From positions 56,529 through 120,528 of the forward strand of contig CAUHCN010000003.1 in NCBI GenBank assembly GCA_959604825.1: a stretch of DNA of 64,000 bases, given 5' to 3'. The stretch is from an uncultured Collinsella sp. GTDB lineage: Bacteria; Actinomycetota; Coriobacteriia; Coriobacteriales; Coriobacteriaceae. The position numbers were made by a program, and so were the translations under genes. The notes beneath the pieces were generated by a model. The model was not told the DNA's origin. It made no database searches and saw only the letters and a list, made by a program, of their open reading frames with translations. Shown one piece after another: positions 35,154-43,021 of this stretch; position 1 is the first letter of the stretch; the number at the start of each line of letters is the position of its first letter.

Positions 35154-37889
35154 ATGCAGCGCGACGCATCGGACACTCGCGTCAATCCAGACCTCATCCT
35201 CAAGGCAATTGAGAAAGACGAGGTCGCCGATGACGCCCGAACCAGCCGGGGACACCTCAAGATTTTCTTTGGCTACGCTGCTGGTGCAGGCAAAACCTAT
35301 GCGATGCTTCAAGCCGCCCACGCCGCCAAGCGGCGAGGTGTCGACGTCGTCGCGGGATACATCGAGCCGCACGAACGTCCGGCAACTGCCCATCTTGCAC
35401 AAGGGCTTGAGAACGTGCCCTGTAAACTCATCGAGCACAACGGCATTGCGCTCAGCGAGTTCGATCTAGATGCGGCTATCGAACGCGCCCCTCAGCTCAT
35501 CCTTGTCGACGAGCTCGCCCATACGAATGCGCCGGGGTCTCGCCACGACAAACGCTATCAAGACGTCGAGGAACTTCTACATGCAGGCATCGACGTCTAT
35601 ACGACCGTAAACGTTCAGCATATCGAGAGCCTAAACGACATGGTTGCATCCATCACCGGCGTTGTCGTGAGCGAACGAATCCCCGACCGTATCTTCGATG
35701 ATGCCGACCAGGTCGAGCTCGTCGACATAGAGCCCGAAGACCTACTTGAGCGCCTTCGCGCCGGCCTCGTCTACCGTCCCGCACAAGCCGACCGAGCGCA
35801 ACAGCATTTTTTTACCGTCGAAAACCTCACCGCACTCCGAGAAATCGCGCTGCGCCGCTGCGCCGATCGCACCGGCCACCTCACAGACGCCGCACGCGTG
35901 CTGGGAAACCGTGACTACTACACCAAGGAGCGTATCTTAGTCTGTGTCTCCCCGGCGCCGACCAATCCCCGCATCGTCCGTGCCGCCGCACGCATGGCGA
36001 AAGCGTTTCGCAGCGAGCTCGTCGCCCTGTTCGTAGAAAGCCCGCGCACGCAAGCCATGAGCGATGATGAGCGCGCCAAGCTTGCAGCCAATATCGCCCT
36101 AGCCGAGCAGCTCGGAGCACATATGGAAACCGTCTATGGCGACGACGTCGCGTTTCAGATCTCCGAGTTCGCGCGCCTGTCGGGTATTTCGAAGATCGTC
36201 ATGGGGCGCACGGGCGAGCACAGCAGCGTCCGTCAGGCCCTCTTTGGCCGCAAATCTCTCGTAGAACAGCTCATAACATTCGCCCCGAACCTCGACATTT
36301 ACATCATTCCAGACCAGTCGACTCCGCCCTCCCGACCCAAAGGACGCCGCCATGCGCTCGCCCTGCAGCCGCCCAGCAGCCGTGACGTGCTTCGCACGCT
36401 GGCCCTCTCTCTTGTCGCCACGGCGATCGGCACGGCTTTCCGCCATCTGGGATTTGCCGATTCCAGCATCATATCCCTCTATATCCTCACGGCCCTGCTG
36501 ACCGCCGTCACCACGACGGGGCGTATCTGCACGATCGTATCGAGCGTGCTCTCTGTAGTGCTTTACAACTTCTGCTTCGTCACGCCTCTGTTTTCGCTCG
36601 CCAGCTACGACCGAAGCTATCTGGTCACGTTCGGCATCATGTTCGCTACCGCTATGGTCGCCGGCGAGTTAACTGCGCGCATCGCCGACAATGCCCGCAC
36701 CTCCGCCGAGAACGCATTCAAAACGCGCGTACTCCTCGAAACGAACCAGCTCTTACAGCAAGCCCATAGCGCGGAGGAGTGCGCCCGCGTCGCCATGAAC
36801 CAACTCATCAAACTGCTAAAACTCGACGTGGTCTTCTACACCGCCGAACACGGCACGCTCGGCAAGACGCTCTATGAGTCCGCTGGCACCGAAAACCGAT
36901 CCGCGTCGCTGCTCACCGACTACGAGCGCGCCGTTGCAACCTGGACCTACACCAACAACAAGCGCGCGGGCGCAAGCACGCGGACCCTGCCTGAGGCGCG
37001 CTGCCTCTACCTCGCGGTTCGCACCGGCGACAAGGTATTCGGTGTCATCGGCATCGACCTGGAGGGGCGCGAGATCGAAGCCTTCGAGCATTCGATCGTC
37101 CTATCTATCGTAGGCGAATGCGCCTTGGCGCTCGAAAGCGACCGGGCGGCGCAAGAGCGCGAAGAGGCTGCGGTCTTGGCGAAAAACGAGCAGCTGCGCG
37201 CCAACCTTTTGCGCTCCATCGGCCACGATTTGAGGACACCCCTCACGGCTATATCCGGATCTGCGGCAATCCTTCGGAAGAGCGACGAGAAGCTCAGCCT
37301 CGAACAACGCTGCGATCTTGCCGATGCCATCTACGACGACTCCCTCTGGCTTATCGATACCGTGGAGAACCTCCTCGCCATCACACGCGTCGAGGATGGC
37401 ACCATTCGCCTCAACTTCACATCCGAGCTCATCGACGAGGTCATCGAGGCCGCCCTCAGCCATGTCGCCCAAGCATCGCATGGACGTACCGTCACCATCG
37501 AGCACACTGACGACATCCTGCTGGTACGCATCGACGTCCATCTCATCATGCAGGTGCTTACGAATCTCATCATGAACGCCTTCAAATACACGCCCGAGGA
37601 CTCGACTGTCACCATCAGCGCACGTCGCGAGGGCGCGTTCGTCGTGGTGGACGTCGCAGACGATGGGCCGGGTGTGGCAGACTGCGACAAGCCTCATATC
37701 TTTGAGCGCTTCTTCACCTCACGCAATACGCGGCCCGTGGATTCGCGTCGAAGCATCGGCCTTGGGCTGTCGCTCTGCCGCTCCATCGTGGAGGCGCATG
37801 GCGGCGTCATCGAAGCTCGCGACAACCACCCCCATGGGGCCGTCTTCCGTTTTACCCTGCCCGCCGAGGAGATCGAGATTCATGAATAA
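35154..37889 (+). CDS. kdpD: Sensor histidine kinase KdpD
   Basis: A 911-residue K+/osmotic sensor, starting at ATG 35154 (AGAAAGG upstream). Domains in order: a KdpD N-terminal domain with Walker A GYAAGAGKTYA (residues 40-50) and VDELAHTNAPGSRH; a UspA-like domain (RILVCVSPAPTNPRIV); four membrane helices; a GAF-like region; and the kinase core. The phospho-acceptor His691 is in IGHDLRTPLTA. ATP-binding motifs are NLIMNAFKYTP, VADDGPG and GLGLSLCRSIVEAHGG. It controls kdpFABC through KdpE. The kdpE ATG lies 8 bp inside its 3' end. Confidence 0.97.
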   Translation: MQRDASDTRVNPDLILKAIEKDEVADDARTSRGHLKIFFGYAAGAGKTYAMLQAAHAAKRRGVDVVAGYIEPHERPATAHLAQGLENVPCKLIEHNGIALSEFDLDAAIERAPQLILVDELAHTNAPGSRHDKRYQDVEELLHAGIDVYTTVNVQHIESLNDMVASITGVVVSERIPDRIFDDADQVELVDIEPEDLLERLRAGLVYRPAQADRAQQHFFTVENLTALREIALRRCADRTGHLTDAARVLGNRDYYTKERILVCVSPAPTNPRIVRAAARMAKAFRSELVALFVESPRTQAMSDDERAKLAANIALAEQLGAHMETVYGDDVAFQISEFARLSGISKIVMGRTGEHSSVRQALFGRKSLVEQLITFAPNLDIYIIPDQSTPPSRPKGRRHALALQPPSSRDVLRTLALSLVATAIGTAFRHLGFADSSIISLYILTALLTAVTTTGRICTIVSSVLSVVLYNFCFVTPLFSLASYDRSYLVTFGIMFATAMVAGELTARIADNARTSAENAFKTRVLLETNQLLQQAHSAEECARVAMNQLIKLLKLDVVFYTAEHGTLGKTLYESAGTENRSASLLTDYERAVATWTYTNNKRAGASTRTLPEARCLYLAVRTGDKVFGVIGIDLEGREIEAFEHSIVLSIVGECALALESDRAAQEREEAAVLAKNEQLRANLLRSIGHDLRTPLTAISGSAAILRKSDEKLSLEQRCDLADAIYDDSLWLIDTVENLLAITRVEDGTIRLNFTSELIDEVIEAALSHVAQASHGRTVTIEHTDDILLVRIDVHLIMQVLTNLIMNAFKYTPEDSTVTISARREGAFVVVDVADDGPGVADCDKPHIFERFFTSRNTRPVDSRRSIGLGLSLCRSIVEAHGGVIEARDNHPHGAVFRFTLPAEEIEIHE

Positions 37890-38586
37890 TGCCGCTAAGC
37901 CACGCATCCTCCTGGTCGAAGATGACCTGACCGTTCAAAACCTCGTTTCGACCGCGCTTGACCTCCACGGCTATGTCGTGAGCAAGGTTTGCAACGGCCA
38001 GGCCGCCATCATGGATGCGGTGTCGCACGGCCCCAGCCTCATCATGCTCGACCTCGGCCTTCCCGACATTGACGGTATCGAGGTCATCACGAAGATCCGA
38101 AGCTGGTCGGCAGTCCCCATTATCGTCATTTCGGCGCGCACCGAAGATTCCGACAAGATTGCAGCACTTGACGCAGGGGCAGACGACTACCTCACCAAGC
38201 CCTTTTCTGTGGATGAGTTGCTCGCGCGCGTCCGTGCGAATTTGAGGCGCTCCTCGATGGCGTCAAGCGAGTCGACAGAAGCGAGCACGTTCGACAACGG
38301 TCCGCTGCATATCGACTACGCCGCGGGATACGCGACGAAAGACGGACGCGAGCTCTCGCTCACCCCAACCGAGTACAAATTGCTCGTCCTTCTGGCGAAA
38401 AACGTCGACAAGGTGCTCACCCACACCTTCATCACCCGCGAGATATGGGGCACGAGCTGGGACAGCGATCTGGCGAGCCTGCGCGTGTTCATGCGCACCC
38501 TGCGCAAGAAGATCGAGGCAGACCCCTCTCACCCCAAGATGATTCAGACGCACATGGGTGTCGGGTACCGCATGCAGCGTCTCTAG
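37882..38586 (+). CDS. kdpE: Response regulator KdpE
   Basis: A 234-residue OmpR-family regulator and the partner of KdpD. The receiver has the acidic pair in LLVEDD (Asp14, Asp15), phospho-acceptor Asp57 in MLDLGLPDIDG, and YLTKPF with the conserved Lys. The C-terminal winged helix has LTPTEYKLLVLLAKNVDKVLTH and LRVFMRTLRKKIEADPSHP, ending MGVGYRMQ, as in other KdpE proteins. The ATG (37882) overlaps the kdpD stop by 8 bp, indicating translational coupling. It probably binds the tandem repeats at 35025-35042. Confidence 0.97.
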   Translation: MNNAAKPRILLVEDDLTVQNLVSTALDLHGYVVSKVCNGQAAIMDAVSHGPSLIMLDLGLPDIDGIEVITKIRSWSAVPIIVISARTEDSDKIAALDAGADDYLTKPFSVDELLARVRANLRRSSMASSESTEASTFDNGPLHIDYAAGYATKDGRELSLTPTEYKLLVLLAKNVDKVLTHTFITREIWGTSWDSDLASLRVFMRTLRKKIEADPSHPKMIQTHMGVGYRMQRL

Positions 38587-38596
38587 CCCACCCCTC

Positions 38597-38714
38597 AAAA
38601 AAGTTGCGGTGGAATACGGAGTAGATAAGGCCTTTGACAGCCAAAACAGTCCGCATTTCACCGCAACTGATGAGCGGGGTGGAGTTAGAGGCCCAGGTAG
38701 CTGGTCATGCCCTC
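38597..38714. repeat. Hairpin-bearing repeat, family C copy 2
   Basis: Arms at 38602-38620 and 38650-38668 match copy 1 at 30183-30300; TTTTTT follows on the minus strand. The similarity extends past the hairpin into GGGGTGGA..GGCATGACC..CTACCTG (read on the appropriate strand). It lies ten bases past the kdpE stop on the opposite strand, so it may act as a bidirectional terminator. Confidence 0.85.
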
Positions 38715-38792
38715 GACGGCGAGCTTGGCGCCGGCTACAGCATGGACCACAGTGAGCGGGCCGTTGACCACATAGTTAGCGATACCCCAAAA
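38685..38792 (-). pseudogene. Possible 35-codon gene remnant next to family C repeat
   Basis: A minus-strand open stretch ending TAA at 38685-38687 reads like a protein C-terminus (NYVVNGPLTVVHAVAGAKLA, then VEGMTSYLGL). A TGA interrupts the frame upstream at 38793-38795 and no start is found. It may be the last fragment of a deleted gene, or chance. Part of it lies in the family C repeat. Confidence 0.3.
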
Positions 38793-38885
38793 TCACTCTT
38801 TAACTCACCGCGCTCGCCCCCATATGTGCAAAGCGCCCCGCGAACGGATACTCGCGAGGCGCCTGGATGCCTGGATGTCCGGGCC

Positions 38886-39086
38886 TTATTTGATCCCGCG
38901 GCCCAAGTCTTCGGCAATTTTGTCCACACCCTTAAGCGCGGCGCAGGTTTTTTTGTTGGAACAACGTCCCGTGCAAACGCCACCTTGAGCGCAGTCGGCG
39001 CAGGTGCCCTTGCGATAAATGCGCACGCACACGGCGACAAACGCAATGGCGATAACGGTCAGCACAACAATATCGATAGGTGCCAT
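38886..39086 (-). CDS. FeoB-associated Cys-rich membrane protein
   Basis: A 66-residue protein starting at ATG 39084-39086 with GAGGAGG upstream. An N-terminal membrane helix (IDIVVLTVIAIAFVAVCVRIY) is followed by a Cys cluster CADCAQGGVCTGRCSNKKTC. This matches the small FeoB-associated Cys-rich protein family, which is found beside feoB and may help ferrous-iron handling at the membrane. It lies 176 bp downstream of feoB, past the feoB terminator, with an AGTTAACCAC motif 25 bases before its start, so it may have its own iron-responsive promoter. Confidence 0.85.
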   Translation of the reverse strand: MAPIDIVVLTVIAIAFVAVCVRIYRKGTCADCAQGGVCTGRCSNKKTCAALKGVDKIAEDLGRGIK

Positions 39087-39110
39087 AGCAAGCCTCCTCT
39101 AGTTAACCAC

Positions 39111-39120
39111 TACTTACTTT
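39111..39120. promoter_or_regulatory. AGTTAACCAC motif upstream of the Cys-rich Feo gene
   Basis: The ten bases recur exactly at both arms of the inverted repeat before feoA (42263-42316). Sharing among genes of one iron-uptake cluster suggests a common operator. Confidence 0.4.
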
Positions 39121-39130
39121 ACCCCATTCT

Positions 39131-39173
39131 CCACCTGCCAAAAAGGGACAGGTTTATTTTGGTCGGTTTTATC
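39131..39173. repeat. Diverged family D hairpin
   Basis: CCTGCCAAAAAGGGACAGGTTT-ATTTTGGTCGGTTTT resembles hairpin D1 (7910-7950) read on the other strand, with several mismatches in the right arm. It lies between feoB and the Cys-rich gene. Confidence 0.55.
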
Positions 39174-39203
39174 TGCGGAAACGTCACATCTCCCCCACCA
39201 AAA

Positions 39204-39232
39204 AGCCCGAGTGTCACTGGGACACCCGGGCT
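39204..39232 (-). terminator. Rho-independent terminator of feoB
   Basis: The stem AGCCCGAGTGTC / GACACCCGGGCT (12 bp, one G-U) with a 5-base loop is followed on the minus strand by TTTTT. It lies 30 bases 3' of the feoB stop. Confidence 0.85.
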
Positions 39233-39261
39233 CGTGAAAAGGGGCTAATCCTTATTCGGAC

Positions 39262-41592
39262 TTAGGCGGAAACCGTGGCAGAAGCGGTGTTGGTCTCGTC
39301 CTCGTCGGTCCATGCATGCTTGGGCATGGGACGGAAGATCTGGAAGAGCATCGCAGCCAGCAGCACGATGGCCACAACCGTCCAGATACCAAACTGCCCA
39401 AGAACAAGCAGGTTATAGAACTGGTTGATGAACAGGCCGATGACCCAAGCAAAGGCACACTCGTAGCCGATGGCAATCGCGGTCCACTTACCGGAGTTCA
39501 TCTGGTTACGGATGGTGCCGATAGCGGCAAAGCACGGAGCGCACAGCAGGTTGAAGGCACCAAAGGCGACGCAAGCGCCCATGGTCGGGAACATAGCCGC
39601 AAACGCGGTCCACAGGCTCGGGTCGGTCTCGCCGGCGTCGGCAACGGACAGCAGCGAGCCGGCGGTGGCGACAACGTTCTCCTTGGCAACGAGACCCGAG
39701 ACGGTCAGTGCGGTGGCCTGCCAGGTGCTAAAGCCGAGCGGGGCGAAGATCCAAGCGACCAGGTTGCCGAACATGGCAAGCACGGAGTAATCCATGAACT
39801 CCTCGGGGATGCCCTCCATGGAAGGCAGGTAGCCAAAGGCGCCGTTGTAGCTACCAAAGTTGGAGAGGAACCAAACGACGACGGTGGACGCAAAGATGAC
39901 CGTGCCGGCCTTCTTGATAAAGGCGAAGCAGCGCTCCCACACGTGCAGCGCCCAAGAGCGGATCGCCGGGAAGTGGTAGGCAGGAAGCTCCATAACAAAC
40001 GGCGTCGGGCGGCCGGCGAAGAGCTTGGTCTTCTTGAGCATGAGGCCCGAAGCAATGACGGCAAAGACGCCCAGGAAGTAGAAGAGCGGGCTGATCCACG
40101 CGGCGGTGGTGGAAGAATCGCCGATGATGGAACCCATGAGCAGGGCAATGATCGGCAGCTTAGCGCCACAGGGAATAAACGTGGTGGTCATGACCGTCAT
40201 ACGGCGGTCCTTCTCGTTCTCGATGGTCTTGGTGGCCATGACGCCGGGGACGCCGCAACCCGAGGACACGAGCATGGGGATAAAGGACTTACCGGACAGG
40301 CCAAAGCGGCGGAACACGCGGTCCATGATGAAGGCGACGCGCGCCATGTAGCCGCAGTCCTCCAGGAAAGACAGCATCACAAAAAGCAGGAACATCTGCG
40401 GCACAAAGCCAAAGATGGCGCCCAGGCCGCCGACGATACCATCGCAGACCAGCGAATCGACCAGGCCACCGTCCTCGGTGCCGCCCGCCACGAGGGCGTC
40501 GTGCACCACGGTGGTGATACCCGGGACATAGGGGCCGTACTCCGCCGGGTCAATCGAATCGGCAGCGTCCTCACCCACAGCCTCGACAGCCGCATCATAC
40601 GCATCGCGACCCTGACCGAGCACGTACCAACCGTCGGTGCCGAAGAGCTGGTCGTTGGTGAAGTCGGTCACCGTGCCGCCCAGGGTAGAAACGGCGATGT
40701 AGTACACGCAGAACATGATGACCACAAAGATCGGCAGGCCCAAGATACGGTTGGTAACCACGCGGTCGATCTTCTCGGAGGTGCTCATCTTGGCCGGAGC
40801 CTTGGTGAGGCACTCGTCGATGATGTGGGCGATCACGCCATAGCGCTCGCCGGTGATGATGGACTCGGCATCGTCGTCGCAATCCTGCTCGCACTGGGCG
40901 ACCAGCTGCTCAACGCGATCGGCCTTCTCCTTGGTAAGGTTGATGAGCTTACAGGCGTCCGCATCGCGCTCAAACAGCTTGACGGCGTAGTAGCGACGCT
41001 TGTTGGCGGGAACGCTCGCCGGCAGGTTGTTCTCGATGTGGGTCAGAACGTCCTCGATGGCGGAATCAAACTTATGCGCCGGCACGTCGGCCTTGGCAGC
41101 CGCCGACTTCTTGACCTGCTCAAAGAGCTCGGTGATGCCCTTGTTCTTAAGGGCCGAGATCATCATGACCGGGCAACCGAGCTTCTTGGAAAGCTTGTCC
41201 GTGTCGATCTTATCGCCGTTCTTCTCCACGAGGTCGGCCATGTTGAGGGCAACGACCACGGGCAGACCGGTCTCGATGACCTGAAGTGCCAGGTACAGGT
41301 TGCGCTCCAGGTTGGTGGCGTCGACGACCTGGACGACCACATCGGGCTCGCCGCTCATGAGGTAGTCGCGCGAGCACTGCTCCTCGGGGCTGTAGGGGGA
41401 AAGCGAGTAGATGCCGGGGAGGTCCGTAATCGTGACGTTCTTGTCACTCAGGAGCTTGGCTTCCTTTTTCTCAACCGTGACGCCGGGCCAGTTGCCAACG
41501 TAGCCGTTGGCGCCGGTGATCAGGTTGAAAAGCGTGGTCTTGCCGCAGTTGGGGTTACCCGCCAGCGCGACATGGATCTGAGAATCCGCCAT
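39262..41592 (-). CDS. feoB: Ferrous iron transporter FeoB
   Basis: A 776-residue Fe2+ transporter. The cytoplasmic G domain has GNPNCGKTTLFN (G1), GVTVEKKEA, DLPGIYSLSPYSPEE (G3) and NMAD (G4). A helical spacer (about 170-270) precedes two Gate-type membrane halves (VPQMFLLFVMLSFLEDCGYMARVAF, SSGCGVPGVMATKTI, FIPCGAKLPIIALL) and a C-terminal core. The internal CG motifs lining the pore are intact. Start is ATG 41590-41592. It follows two feoA genes, and a DtxR/IdeR-like box lies at 41666-41684. Confidence 0.97.
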   Translation of the reverse strand: MADSQIHVALAGNPNCGKTTLFNLITGANGYVGNWPGVTVEKKEAKLLSDKNVTITDLPGIYSLSPYSPEEQCSRDYLMSGEPDVVVQVVDATNLERNLYLALQVIETGLPVVVALNMADLVEKNGDKIDTDKLSKKLGCPVMMISALKNKGITELFEQVKKSAAAKADVPAHKFDSAIEDVLTHIENNLPASVPANKRRYYAVKLFERDADACKLINLTKEKADRVEQLVAQCEQDCDDDAESIITGERYGVIAHIIDECLTKAPAKMSTSEKIDRVVTNRILGLPIFVVIMFCVYYIAVSTLGGTVTDFTNDQLFGTDGWYVLGQGRDAYDAAVEAVGEDAADSIDPAEYGPYVPGITTVVHDALVAGGTEDGGLVDSLVCDGIVGGLGAIFGFVPQMFLLFVMLSFLEDCGYMARVAFIMDRVFRRFGLSGKSFIPMLVSSGCGVPGVMATKTIENEKDRRMTVMTTTFIPCGAKLPIIALLMGSIIGDSSTTAAWISPLFYFLGVFAVIASGLMLKKTKLFAGRPTPFVMELPAYHFPAIRSWALHVWERCFAFIKKAGTVIFASTVVVWFLSNFGSYNGAFGYLPSMEGIPEEFMDYSVLAMFGNLVAWIFAPLGFSTWQATALTVSGLVAKENVVATAGSLLSVADAGETDPSLWTAFAAMFPTMGACVAFGAFNLLCAPCFAAIGTIRNQMNSGKWTAIAIGYECAFAWVIGLFINQFYNLLVLGQFGIWTVVAIVLLAAMLFQIFRPMPKHAWTDEDETNTASATVSA

Positions 41593-41665
41593 TCAATCCT
41601 TCTTCCTTGTGTGCCCGCGCTGCTTTCTCCGCGCGGGCTGGATAATGTGCTTCAACACTGCATTA

Positions 41666-41684
41666 TTGAGTTAGAAAAACCTAA
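41666..41684. promoter_or_regulatory. DtxR/IdeR-like iron box between feoA and feoB
   Basis: The plus strand TTGAGTTAGAAAAACCTAA contains AGTTAG-N6-CTAACT. Read on the minus strand it matches the DtxR consensus TTAGGTTAGSCTAACCTAA at about 14 of 19 positions. It lies 74-92 bases before the feoB ATG, suggesting an internal iron-repressed promoter. Confidence 0.5.
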
Positions 41685-41715
41685 CTTTATCTGCAGAAAT
41701 ATGTGCCACCGGCCC

Positions 41716-41937
41716 TTACTGGACCTCGACGACGGCAGCCTCCTCCTTGCGGATGGAGAGTTCGTAGCCGCGCACGTTGATCTCGACCGGATCTCCGAGC
41801 GGTGCAACCTTTACGACCTTGAACGAAGTGCCCTTGATGAGTCCCAGGTCCATAAGGTGACGGCGAAGCGCGCCCTCGCCGTGAAGCTTGACGATGGTAG
41901 AGCTCTCGCCCACCTTAACGTCACCCAACGTCTTCAT
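41716..41937 (-). CDS. feoA: FeoA domain protein (second copy)
   Basis: A 73-residue SH3-like FeoA protein. It carries LRRHLMDLGLIKGTSFKVVKVAPLGDPVEINVRGYELSIRKEEA, the typical family core (here split by the usual DLGL and GDP motifs). FeoA binds FeoB and supports Fe2+ uptake, though its exact role is debated. It lies between another feoA and feoB. The 123-bp gap to feoB holds an iron-box-like sequence. Confidence 0.93.
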   Translation of the reverse strand: MKTLGDVKVGESSTIVKLHGEGALRRHLMDLGLIKGTSFKVVKVAPLGDPVEINVRGYELSIRKEEAAVVEVQ

Positions 41938-41976
41938 ATTCTTTTCCCCCTTTCAGCTTTTATGGAATGCTGCGAA

Positions 41977-42219
41977 CTAACCGACAGTCATGATGTGCAT
42001 GGCGACCTTGGTATCGATGCCAAAGCGCGCGCCGAGCACGGTGACGATGATATTGGCGCCACTCGAGCTCACCACGTGAATCTCGTTGCCCTCGACAAAG
42101 CCGAGGTCCTTGAGGTGGTGCTTCATGTCCTCATTGCCCTTTACGCGAGACACGCGCACGGTTTCGCCCGCTTTTACCATCGAAAGCGGCATAGCCGGCA
42201 TCTGCGGTCCGCAAGACAT
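41977..42219 (-). CDS. feoA: FeoA domain protein (first copy)
   Basis: An 80-residue FeoA-like protein with a short N-terminal extension (MSCGPQMPAMPLSMVKAG) and the core HHLKDLGFVEGNEIHVVSSS and VTVLGARFGIDTKVA. It is the first gene of the feo cluster. GTTAGGAG lies upstream of the ATG. Its 5' region contains the inverted repeat at 42263-42316. Two tandem feoA genes before feoB are common in anaerobes; the two proteins differ clearly in sequence and so are not a recent duplication. Confidence 0.92.
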   Translation of the reverse strand: MSCGPQMPAMPLSMVKAGETVRVSRVKGNEDMKHHLKDLGFVEGNEIHVVSSSGANIIVTVLGARFGIDTKVAMHIMTVG

Positions 42220-42262
42220 GAGTGAGCTCCTAACGTCAGTTCGTCCTCAACATCGACGCAGC

Positions 42263-42316
42263 AAAAGTTAACCACGTCTATGTTCGCTACAGTAAACTAG
42301 CACGTGGTTAACTTTT
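42263..42316. promoter_or_regulatory. Spaced inverted repeat upstream of feoA
   Basis: AAAAGTTAACCACGT (42263-42277) and ACGTGGTTAACTTTT (42302-42316) are perfect 15-bp inverted arms 24 bp apart, located 44-97 bases before the first feoA. Each arm contains AGTTAACCAC, which recurs before the Cys-rich Feo gene. This may be a pair of operator sites around the feo promoter. Confidence 0.55.
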
Positions 42317-42405
42317 TGGAAAGGGTCCCTATTCAGTTTTCGAAAAAGTTTCCCATACGAAACAGATATGAAAAAGGGACTGTCCCTCCGTCACATTGTT
42401 GCGCT

Positions 42406-42654
42406 TTAGAGCGAGAGGTTTCTGATCGACGTGACGCACGAGGCCTCATCCACGCCCGAAACGCGGAACACAATATCCTCGCCGAACTCGCCGTAAAGAG
42501 CCATGAGCCCCATCACATCGCGGCCGTCGGTATGGCGGTCGCCGATGCTGACCGACACGTCGCTACGGTGCTTGGCAATGATGTCGTAGAGCAGCGCAAC
42601 CGGGCGGGCATGCAGTCCCAACGGATCTTTAATCGTCTTTGTAAACTCGACCAT
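42406..42654 (-). CDS. HPr-family phosphocarrier with Asp at position 46
   Basis: An 82-residue HPr-like protein starting at ATG 42652-42654 behind GGGAGGGG. The phosphorylated His15 is intact in DPLGLHARPV, so it can carry phosphate in a PTS phosphorelay. At residue 46, where Gram-positive HPr has the regulatory Ser (KSIMG), this protein has Asp (GRDVMG). That resembles the S46D phospho-mimic known to weaken PTS phosphorylation and to favour carbon-catabolite signalling in Firmicutes. Whether it is the main HPr or a paralogue is unknown. No ptsI gene is adjacent. Confidence 0.88.
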   Translation of the reverse strand: MVEFTKTIKDPLGLHARPVALLYDIIAKHRSDVSVSIGDRHTDGRDVMGLMALYGEFGEDIVFRVSGVDEASCVTSIRNLSL

Positions 42655-42783
42655 GTCCCCTCCCGCGGCATCGCACATTCGGCCGGCAAACCCAGCCACG
42701 TGGTAGTTATTGTAGCGTTAGATGCTTGTCGAGACCCGCCAGAAGCTCGACTGGAAAGTGCGTCCCGTTATTTGGCTGGAGTC

Positions 42784-42930
42784 TGGGTCGCAGTTTCCCA
42801 AAGGGCCCTGTTTGGGAAACCGCAGCCCACTCTGGACGCAAATTCCGGGTCGCAGTTTCCGCTGAGCGGCCCTAGCGGAAAGCCCATCCCGCTCTGGGTG
42901 CAAATTCTGGGACGCAGTTTCCGCGACGCC
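42784..42930. repeat. 62-bp tandem repeat with hairpins (about 2.4 units)
   Basis: GCAGTTTCC recurs at exact 62-bp intervals (GTTTCC at 42793, 42855 and 42917). Two complete units contain hairpins with different arms (GTTTCCCAAA/TTTGGGAAAC and TTTCCGCT/AGCGGAAA) around a shared GGCCCT loop core, followed by GCAAATTC. It lies between the HPr gene and the aspS terminator. No coding capacity is evident. Confidence 0.8.
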
Positions 42931-42967
42931 CAGTCAACCTATGCCCTCGCAACGCCCGCGCATAAAA

Positions 42968-42998
42968 AACGAGGGAAGGCACACGTCCTTCCCTCGTT
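42968..42998 (-). terminator. Rho-independent terminator of aspS
   Basis: The stem AACGAGGGAAGG / CCTTCCCTCGTT (12 bp) is followed on the minus strand by TTTTTT, about 25 bases past the aspS stop codon. Confidence 0.9.
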
Positions 42999-43021
42999 AC
43001 AAGCAATATGTAGTCGCTTGC

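Noticed and set aside
39316..42225. A 969-codon open frame on the plus strand (and others such as 20035-22122, 51335-53842, 11822-13435)
   Set aside because: They are antisense to feoB-feoA, ligA, ppc and the ABC genes. Their products are low-complexity His/Gly/Arg-rich, as is normal for reverse frames in high-GC coding DNA, and they have no domains.
42718..42903. 61-codon minus-strand frame in the 62-bp repeat
   Set aside because: Its sequence follows from the tandem repeat; there is no ribosome-binding site and no protein-like composition.
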